A stretch of 64,000 bases of DNA, taken from Thalassotalea mangrovi. Its GTDB lineage: Bacteria > Pseudomonadota > Gammaproteobacteria > Enterobacterales > Alteromonadaceae. The translations under genes were made by a program, and so were the position numbers. Location: assembly GCF_005116735.1 (NCBI RefSeq), contig NZ_SWDB01000010.1:124001-188000 (forward strand), read 5' to 3'. Positions 56,099 to 64,000 of the stretch are shown in pieces (positions within the stretch are counted from its first letter, which is position 1; each line of letters opens with the position of its first letter). The notes under the pieces were generated by a model that was not told the origin of the DNA, searched no databases, and saw only the letters and a program-made list of their open reading frames with translations.

Positions 56099-56275
56099 CT
56101 AGCTCAGATATAGCTCCCCTTATCTCGTCATCACCTTTTGAGCCGTCATCACAGAAAATTGCTCCTCGATAACTGCTCCTGCGTTATTCTACCTGCGTAC
56201 TTCCATGTATTAGTGCGTTATTCTACCTGCGTATATCCTTGTACTTGTGCATTTTCTGCATACAGAGCATCCATG

Positions 56276-56350
56276 CCCATATCCTTGTAAAAGGAGATCT
56301 CTAAACCAAAGCCAGTAATTGAGATTTCCCTGTCGTGGCAGGAAATGACG
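56276..56350. repeat. R5 hairpin pair (left unit degenerate)
   Basis: CATATCCTT...AAGGAGATCTC followed by GAGATTTCCCTG...CAGGAAATGACG. A frame of 118 codons crossing this region and the terminator is repeat sequence and was rejected. Confidence 0.7.
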
Positions 56351-56454
56351 GTTAGGGTTTGTTTGAGAAATAACGGTTTGGGATTGTTTGAGAACGGAGG
56401 CTTAGGCCGTATTTGAGAAGTGGCGGTTGAGCTAACGCGAGATAAGTTCTGTTG

Positions 56455-56527
56455 CAGTTCCACCTTCGAAATGTCTTTTGTTTCGAATCCACCTTCAAAA
56501 TGCTGTCCATTTTGATTCCACCAGCGG
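56455..56527. repeat. R3 units downstream of eno
   Basis: TTCCACCTTCGAAA and CCACCTTCAAAA cores (reverse strand of GGTGGA) with palindromes CGAAA/TTTCG and CAAAATG/CATTTTG. Confidence 0.7.
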
Positions 56528-56544
56528 AGCTTACCTCTTAAAGC

Positions 56545-56571
56545 AAAAAAGCTCCCGTCAGGGAGCTTTTT
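56545..56571. terminator. Bidirectional rho-independent terminator
   Basis: Stem GCTCCC/GGGAGC, loop GTCA, A-run before and T-run after; terminates eno on the minus strand and could stop plus-strand transcripts. Confidence 0.88.
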
Positions 56572-56581
56572 CAACGTCGGG

Positions 56582-57934
<1,353 letters not shown>

Positions 57935-57943
57935 TTAAGTTTG

Positions 57944-59620
<1,677 letters not shown>

Positions 59621-59676
59621 CTAACAGTGTAGCAGGACGGGAACGCATTGTAGCAAAAGCGGGGCGGGACAACAAC

Positions 59677-59735
59677 GGGATTTTCAGTCTTCAAACGCTA
59701 CCGGAATTCGGTGGCGTTTGGAGACTGGAAATCCC
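59677..59735 (+). other. 27-bp hairpin with only G-U wobbles on the plus strand
   Basis: Arms 59677-59703 and 59709-59735 around loop GAATT. Of 27 pairs, 24 are Watson-Crick and the other three are T in the left arm opposite G in the right arm, which are G-U pairs in a plus-strand RNA. It lies upstream of S23-type gene copy 3. Confidence 0.7.
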
Positions 59736-59736
59736 G

Positions 59737-59842
59737 AGGTGGAATCAAGGCGGAGCCTTGAAGGTGGAATTGAAGCTTTGCTTCAAAGGTGGAGTCAAGG
59801 CAAGCCTTGAAGGTGGAGTTGACGTATAACGTCAAGGGTGGG
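59737..59842. repeat. R3 array upstream of S23-type copy 3
   Basis: GGTGGAAT/GGTGGAGT cores with palindromes TCAAGGC/GCCTTGA (twice, different loops), TTGAAGC/GCTTCAA and TTGACGT/ACGTCAA. Confidence 0.88.
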
Positions 59843-59957
59843 TTACTCCGGAGTCGCGTTACTATGTACCGTTTTCTCTGGTCTGTGCGCTGTTTTGCTG
59901 ATGCAGCTTAGTTCTTTAATAAAATTTAAGAAGAGAATGAGAACTAGAGGATTCGTC

Positions 59958-60344
59958 ATGTACCATGAAAAACTTAATGTTTGGCAACGCAGTTGTAATT
60001 TGTCTGTGGAAATTTACCAGTTAACGAATGCATTGTCTGATTTTGGTTTTAGAAATCAGATCACACGAAGTAGCTTGTCAGTTGCCAGTAATATTGCGGA
60101 AGGAATTGAGAAACCAACCATTAATGACAAAATAAAGTTTCTCTTCATTGCTAAAGGTAGTTTAGCGGAATTAAAAACCCAGCTGGTCATTGGCGAACGG
60201 ATTGGTTACCTGAGTAATCAGCATGTGGCTAAATACAAACAGGAGACAGAGGAGCTGGATAGAATGCTGAGTGGATTGATTAAGAAGGTGGAGTCTCGAC
60301 GCCAGGCGTCATCGAAGGTGGAGTCAAAACGGAAAGCGTTTTGA
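59958..60344 (+). CDS. Four-helix-bundle protein, S23/IVP family (copy 3)
   Basis: 128 residues from the ATG at 59958 (AGAGG 8 bases upstream; MYHEKLNVWQRS lines up with copies 1 and 2). Signature FGFRNQITRSSLSVASNIAEG. After the family's usual end (GLIKK) the frame runs into two R3 units and encodes an extra tail KVESRRQASSKVESKRKAF before a TGA that lies in an R3 stem. Flanked by R3 arrays on both sides; the 27-bp hairpin upstream may be in its leader. Function unknown. Confidence 0.88.
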   Translation: MYHEKLNVWQRSCNLSVEIYQLTNALSDFGFRNQITRSSLSVASNIAEGIEKPTINDKIKFLFIAKGSLAELKTQLVIGERIGYLSNQHVAKYKQETEELDRMLSGLIKKVESRRQASSKVESKRKAF

Positions 60345-60480
60345 GGGTGGAGTTGACGGAATCGTCAATGGTTGCACTTCTCCACCTGCGCTAGCCTCCA
60401 CCTTAAAACACGACACCGAGAGTGGTTTACTCCACCTGCGCTAGCCTCCACCTCAAATCACGACGCAAGGGAGTGATTTG
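60286..60480. repeat. R3 array, forward and inverted halves
   Basis: Forward GGTGGAGT units with palindromes GACGC/GCGTC, TCAAAACG/CGTTTTGA and TTGACG/CGTCAA, then an inverted block containing CTCCACCTGCGCTAGCCTCC duplicated in tandem at about 60380-60412 and 60430-60462. Confidence 0.85.
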
Positions 60481-60903
60481 TTACACTTCGCCGTTCAATG
60501 TCGCAACTAAACTTCTCGAGCCACCATGGTTACGATGTTCACAAAGGTAAATTCCCTGCCAGGTACCGAAAGCAAATCTACCGTTGGTAATCGGGATGGT
60601 TAACTCACAGCCTAGTATTGAGCTTTTGATGTGCGCCGGCATATCATCCGGGCCTTCATAATCGTGCAGATAATAAGGCTGATTTTCCGGTACAAACGTA
60701 TTGAAGTGACTTTCCAGGTCTTGTCGTACCATTGGATCAGCATTTTCATTAATGCTCAGTGATGCCGAGGTGTGCCGTAAAAACAGGTGCAACATTCCGA
60801 CCTTGTAATCGCCTATTTGCGGTACCTGAAAGTAGATATCATCAGTGATTAAATGAAAACCACGCGTCTTCGGTGCAAGCTGAATAATTTGTTGTTGCCA
60901 CAT
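60481..60903 (-). CDS. yjbQ: YjbQ family protein (UPF0047)
   Basis: 140 residues from the ATG at 60903 (MWQQQIIQLAPKTRGFHLITDDI); the frame continues upstream but only through R3 repeat. LFLRHTSASLSINENADP, DDMPAHIKSSILG and TWQGIYLCEHRN are the conserved His-rich blocks of the family. E. coli YjbQ has weak thiamine phosphate synthase activity; the true role is open. The stop codon borders an R3 array. Confidence 0.9.
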   Translation of the reverse strand: MWQQQIIQLAPKTRGFHLITDDIYFQVPQIGDYKVGMLHLFLRHTSASLSINENADPMVRQDLESHFNTFVPENQPYYLHDYEGPDDMPAHIKSSILGCELTIPITNGRFAFGTWQGIYLCEHRNHGGSRSLVATLNGEV

Positions 60904-60954
60904 AAAAACAAGAAAGTAAGTAAACTTGAACTCATCATACGCGAAAAACACTGT

Positions 60955-61325
60955 CGAGGGTGGAGAAAATACTCTCGCAGTCGTATTTTGGAGGTAATCT
61001 ATCGATGGTGGAGTAAATGCTCCCTTGCGTCGCATTTAAGGTGGAGGCTACCGCAGGTGGAGAAAATACTTTTGCTGTCGTATTTTGGAGGTAATCTACG
61101 ATGGTGGAAGTGGAAGATTGCCAAGTTACACTTCCACCTTCAAAATACGGTTCATTTTGATTCCACCTTCGAATTGTATTCTGATTCGATTCCACCTTCG
61201 AATCGATTTCTGATTCGATTCCACCTTCGAATCGATTTCTGATTCGATTCCACCTTCGAATCGATTTCTGATTCGATTCCACCTTTGAAGCCCTGCTTCA
61301 ACTCCACCTACGTAGTATCCCTCTA
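60955..61325. repeat. R3 array with perfect 29-bp tandem repeats
   Basis: Forward GGTGGAG units with stems AAAATAC/GTATTTT, then inverted TTCCACCT units. Between 61160 and 61275 a 29-base unit containing TTCCACCTTCGAATCGATTT occurs four times (first copy slightly diverged, the last three identical). Confidence 0.88.
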
Positions 61326-61342
61326 CAACCTGGAGCACGACG

Positions 61343-62461
61343 TCAGTCTTGCTCCAGTAGCTGAAAGACGCGCAAGGTTATCGCATCTTTTTCCTTGTTG
61401 TAGCCAAGTTGGGTGGTGAGTTTGTTCAACACTTCGGTTAAGTGGTTAACAAAACGGCCGTAGCCACGATGGCTGCAGTTATGTTCGCTGGCAACAAACA
61501 CCAGGCGAATGGTATCGACCAGCTTACTGGCATCCCACTGGCTAACCAGCTGGCCACTGAACGCACTGGTGTTAAAACCAAGGTTAAGCAATTCGCCTTC
61601 TGGAATCACAAAATCCTCATCGCTTTGCCTCACAATCGGTATTTTGCCATTTGCCACCATCGCCAGGTGATTAAGATTGTATTGTCGCGCTAAGTTAGTG
61701 AATGAATCGGCTACCAGGGTATAAAGAGGATTGAAAGGATCCGCTGCCTGGGTGTCGATTTCACTCTGATTTAACAAGTTTCGGGTTACCGGCAGGCTGG
61801 CCACTGCAAACGTCATGGCGCGGCTTTTCGCCGGCAGGATAAAACCTTGCTGTTGATAGCGTTTGGCAATCGGGCGAAAACCGTGAGTGACGGTTTTCTT
61901 ATCGCCCTTATGAGCCTCAAATACATCGTAAGTCAGGTGTTGAAAGTCTTTGATTTTCATATCGCCTGCGCTAATGCCCTGCCCCTTGGCGAACTCACTC
62001 ATTAGCCGGGTGACCTGCTGATGAAATGCTGGTGCCTGATGGCGAATATCGTCACCAGTGGCGAGAAACAATAGCTGGATTTTCTTAGACCAGTGTTGCT
62101 TATCGTAATAATGCTGACGGCCATGATGGGTATTGGGGTTGTAGAGGAAAATTAATTGTTGCTCAGTTTCAACCACCTGCTGCTCCGGCGAGTACATTAC
62201 CCGGACCAGCTTATTACAGGCGATAAAGCTGACATTTTCGACCTGATGGTTTGCGCAACATTGAAAAAATGCGGAGCTTAGCGCCTGATAAACCCGTTCA
62301 GGAGTAATGCTCTCGGCGTTGTCTCGCATGCGGCGGAACAAGTGTTCGGGATTAATTTCCACCAACAGATACTGATTTTCCCGCGCGGATGCGGGTAAAT
62401 ACACCTTATGGGCGGCGCTGCGCTTACGGATCAAAGACATTCGAGTGTGGCGTTGTAACAT
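61343..62461 (-). CDS. DUF3083-like hypothetical protein
   Basis: 372 residues, no signal peptide or clear membrane segment. The opening (RSAAHKVYLPASARENQYLLVEI) and overall length match the DUF3083 proteins of Shewanella and other Alteromonadales, by recollection rather than search. Contains ALSSAFFQCCANHQVENVSFIACNKLVR and a C-terminal GYGRFVNHLTEVLNKLTTQLG. No function is known. Between yjbQ and mazG on the same strand, but separated from both by repeats, so an operon is doubtful. Confidence 0.7.
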   Translation of the reverse strand: MLQRHTRMSLIRKRSAAHKVYLPASARENQYLLVEINPEHLFRRMRDNAESITPERVYQALSSAFFQCCANHQVENVSFIACNKLVRVMYSPEQQVVETEQQLIFLYNPNTHHGRQHYYDKQHWSKKIQLLFLATGDDIRHQAPAFHQQVTRLMSEFAKGQGISAGDMKIKDFQHLTYDVFEAHKGDKKTVTHGFRPIAKRYQQQGFILPAKSRAMTFAVASLPVTRNLLNQSEIDTQAADPFNPLYTLVADSFTNLARQYNLNHLAMVANGKIPIVRQSDEDFVIPEGELLNLGFNTSAFSGQLVSQWDASKLVDTIRLVFVASEHNCSHRGYGRFVNHLTEVLNKLTTQLGYNKEKDAITLRVFQLLEQD

Positions 62462-62582
62462 AGTAAACCTACCGTGCAGATTGAAAAACCAAGGTCACTT
62501 TAAGCAGGAAATGTGAAGGTAAAATGATCGAGAAGTGAAAGAATTGTTACAACAGGCAAGTGAACACTCACCTGTTGGTTTA

Positions 62583-62731
62583 AGAGGTAATCTACGATGG
62601 AGGAGAAAATACTCTCGTTGTCGTATTTTGGGTGACAGCTGACACGGTGACAACGAAGAGCCTTATTTATAGCTGCTAGCACATTAACATTCCTAGCACA
62701 CTGCGTTCCTAGCACGCATACGCTCCTGGCA
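62583..62731. repeat. R3-like unit followed by short R1 array
   Basis: AGGTAATCTACGATGG and AAAATAC...GTATTTT as in the array at 60955, then R1 words ATTAACATTCCTAGCAC, ACTGCGTTCCTAGCAC, GCATACGC (62673-62731). Confidence 0.75.
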
Positions 62732-62765
62732 AAAGCATTTGCCTTTCGAGGCCTGAATTCTCCTA

Positions 62766-62839
62766 CGTCATCCCCTTGAAAAAGGGGATCTAATGCATCA
62801 GCTCAAGTTTGAGATTCCCTGTAGTATCAGGGAATGACG
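62766..62839. repeat. R5 hairpin pair
   Basis: CGTCATCCCCTT...AAGGGGATCT and inverted GAGATTCCCTG...CAGGGAATGACG, with a linker of about 20 bases. Confidence 0.8.
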
Positions 62840-62891
62840 AGTTTTTTTTAAAGCTGCGCGCACATTTCATTTCTAGCAATGTCACGTCTAT

Positions 62892-63126
62892 AGGGTACAC
62901 AATCGTAGACGATTAAAGCTTTCGGTACACAATCGAAGATTGTTCCGAGTACGTGATGAACAGCATCACTCCGGGTACATGAACCGTAGGTTCATTCCGG
63001 GTACGCAACAAACTGCGTTGCTTCGAGTGAAATTGCTCTAACCCGAAACAAAATCTCTGATTTTGTGTACCCGAAGTCAATGTCATTTATTGACGTACTC
63101 GAAGCCAATCTTTTCGATTGGCGTAC
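62892..63126. repeat. R4 array (GGGTAC / CGAGTAC with variable hairpins)
   Basis: Cores GGGTAC, CGAGTACG, TACCCGAAG, TACTCGAAG between palindromes GTGATG/CATCAC, ATGAACC/GGTTCAT, CGCAAC.../GTTGC, ACAAAATC/GATTTTGT, GTCAAT/ATTGAC and GCCAATC/GATTGGC. It abuts the mazG terminator. Confidence 0.88.
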
Positions 63127-63127
63127 T

Positions 63128-63161
63128 AAAAACCTGAATGATTTTAACCATTCAGGTTTTT
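63128..63161 (-). terminator. Terminator-like hairpin overlapping the mazG stop
   Basis: AAAAACCTGAATG and CATTCAGGTTTTT (13 bp) with the stop codon in the loop; ends in T-run on the minus strand. Confidence 0.75.
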
Positions 63162-63950
63162 GGCTTGTTGCCACAACTGTTCTAGTTGCTCCAGGCTGGC
63201 GGCCTTTATGTCTTCGCCGGTATCGAAAAAGTGTTGTTCGATGTGCTGGAAGCGGCGGGTAAATTTTTGATTGGCCTGGCGAAGGGTTTGTTCCGGGTCA
63301 AGTTTGGCGTGACGGGCAAGGTTGACCACGGCGAATAATAGATCGCCGATTTCTTCAGCAACCGCATCCTGATCGATCGGCTCAGCATTTAGCTCGGTGG
63401 AGATTTCGTCACACTCTTCTTTGACCTTTTCCAGCACGTCGTGGATATTGTCCCAGTCAAAGCCAACATGGGCACAACGTTTCTGGATTTTAGCGGCTTG
63501 TGATAGCGCCGGCAGGCTGCGGGGAATATCGGCGAGCATACTAAGCGATGCCTGCTCGGCTTTTTGCTGCCTTTCTTTCGCCTTTTCCGCTTCCCAGTTT
63601 GCTTTGATTTCTGCCTCACTGGCAAGATTCATATCGGCAAAGACATGGGGATGACGACGGATCAGTTTTTCACAGATATGGCTTACTACCTGATCAAAAT
63701 CAAACAGTGCCTGTTCTTTGCCAAGTTGCGCATAAAAAACGACCTGGAACAGCAAATCGCCCAGTTCTTTTTCCAGCTCGACAAAATCATTGTTTTCAAT
63801 CGCCTCGGCTACTTCGTAGGCTTCTTCCAGCGTATATGGCACAATCGAGGCAAAGTTTTGTTTCAGATCCCAGGGACAACCACCTTCTGGATCGCGAAGT
63901 CGTTGCATAATCCAAATCAGCTTTTCCACACTCGCCGGGGCGGACAACAT
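63144..63950 (-). CDS. mazG: Nucleoside triphosphate pyrophosphohydrolase MazG
   Basis: 268 residues, normal length, two tandem MazG domains. LRDPEGGCPWDLKQNFASIVPYTLEEAYEVAEAIE with ELEKELGDLLFQVVF is the catalytic N-terminal domain (E-E-x-x-E...E-x-x-D metal sites); a second, similar motif (KEECDEISTEL...EEIGDLLFAVVNLAR) lies in the C-terminal half. It hydrolyses non-canonical NTPs and lowers alarmone levels in E. coli. Two groups of repeats separate it from the gene that follows. relA, the usual upstream neighbour, would lie outside the window. Confidence 0.95.
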   Translation of the reverse strand: MLSAPASVEKLIWIMQRLRDPEGGCPWDLKQNFASIVPYTLEEAYEVAEAIENNDFVELEKELGDLLFQVVFYAQLGKEQALFDFDQVVSHICEKLIRRHPHVFADMNLASEAEIKANWEAEKAKERQQKAEQASLSMLADIPRSLPALSQAAKIQKRCAHVGFDWDNIHDVLEKVKEECDEISTELNAEPIDQDAVAEEIGDLLFAVVNLARHAKLDPEQTLRQANQKFTRRFQHIEQHFFDTGEDIKAASLEQLEQLWQQAKNLNG

Positions 63951-64000
63951 AGTAAACTCCCTAAAATAAATAAGTCTGAGTAGTTACCCGAGTAACATAG

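Noticed and set aside
56218-56574. Open frame of 118 codons (minus strand) after eno
   Set aside because: It runs through the eno terminator, R3 units and an R5 pair.

Overview
The window looks like chromosomal DNA from a marine gammaproteobacterium of the Alteromonadales type (Colwellia/Thalassotalea-like). This rests on three things: the gene order ftsB-ispD-ispF-truD-surE-pcm-yqaA-nlpD-rpoS next to eno, pyrG and mazG; the cysD-cysN-SLC13 permease-cysC sulfate cluster; and a PEP-CTERM protein. The genus is an inference. No rRNA, tRNA, CRISPR array or intact transposase was seen.

Layout. 1-1.6 kb: a cut-off LD-carboxypeptidase and a lipoprotein amidase. 1.6-11 kb: an accessory island with a ParDE toxin-antitoxin pair (toxin broken by a stop codon), a Fic/HTH protein with an operator-like inverted repeat, and a minus-strand group encoding a SLOG-domain membrane protein, a lipoprotein, a TIR-TM protein and a second lipoprotein. 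11-18 kb: the sulfate-activation operon, with repeat arrays between all its genes and an S23-type four-helix-bundle gene between cysD and cysN. 18.5-19.1 kb: a PEP-CTERM protein behind a sigma-54-like promoter. 19.4-45 kb: one long minus-strand polysaccharide operon (Wzc kinase, UDP-ManNAcA, UDP-GalNAcA and UDP-L-FucNAc synthesis, Wzx, Wzy, five glycosyltransferases, sulfotransferase, acyltransferases, WecA-like initiator), preceded by an RfaH-type antiterminator. 47.5-54.2 kb: the rpoS-to-ftsB housekeeping block. 54.5-64 kb: eno, pyrG, yjbQ, a DUF3083-like gene and mazG, interspersed with a GIY-YIG nuclease gene, another S23-type gene and many repeats.

The most unusual content is between the genes. 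At least five families of short repeats share one architecture: a constant core alternating with a short palindrome whose stem differs from unit to unit. R1 has core TCCTAGCAC/GTGCTAGGA, R2 GCTGTAAG/CTTACAGC, R3 GGTGGAGT, R4 GGGTAC/CGAGTAC, and R5 CGTCAT-hairpin-ATCTC. They occur in a recurrent order (R1, R4, R2, a GGTGGAAG hairpin, R5). They start at gene 3' ends and often supply the stop codon. Each of the three S23-type genes ends inside a different family (R2, R1, R3), and the GIY-YIG gene is bracketed by R5. I propose that these small genes and their repeats are linked systems; this is inference.

How the genes work together: CysD/CysN/CysC and the SLC13 permease can supply PAPS, which the sulfotransferase in the polysaccharide operon needs, so a sulfated amino-sugar-rich surface polysaccharide is likely. 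RfaH probably allows transcription through the 25 kb operon.
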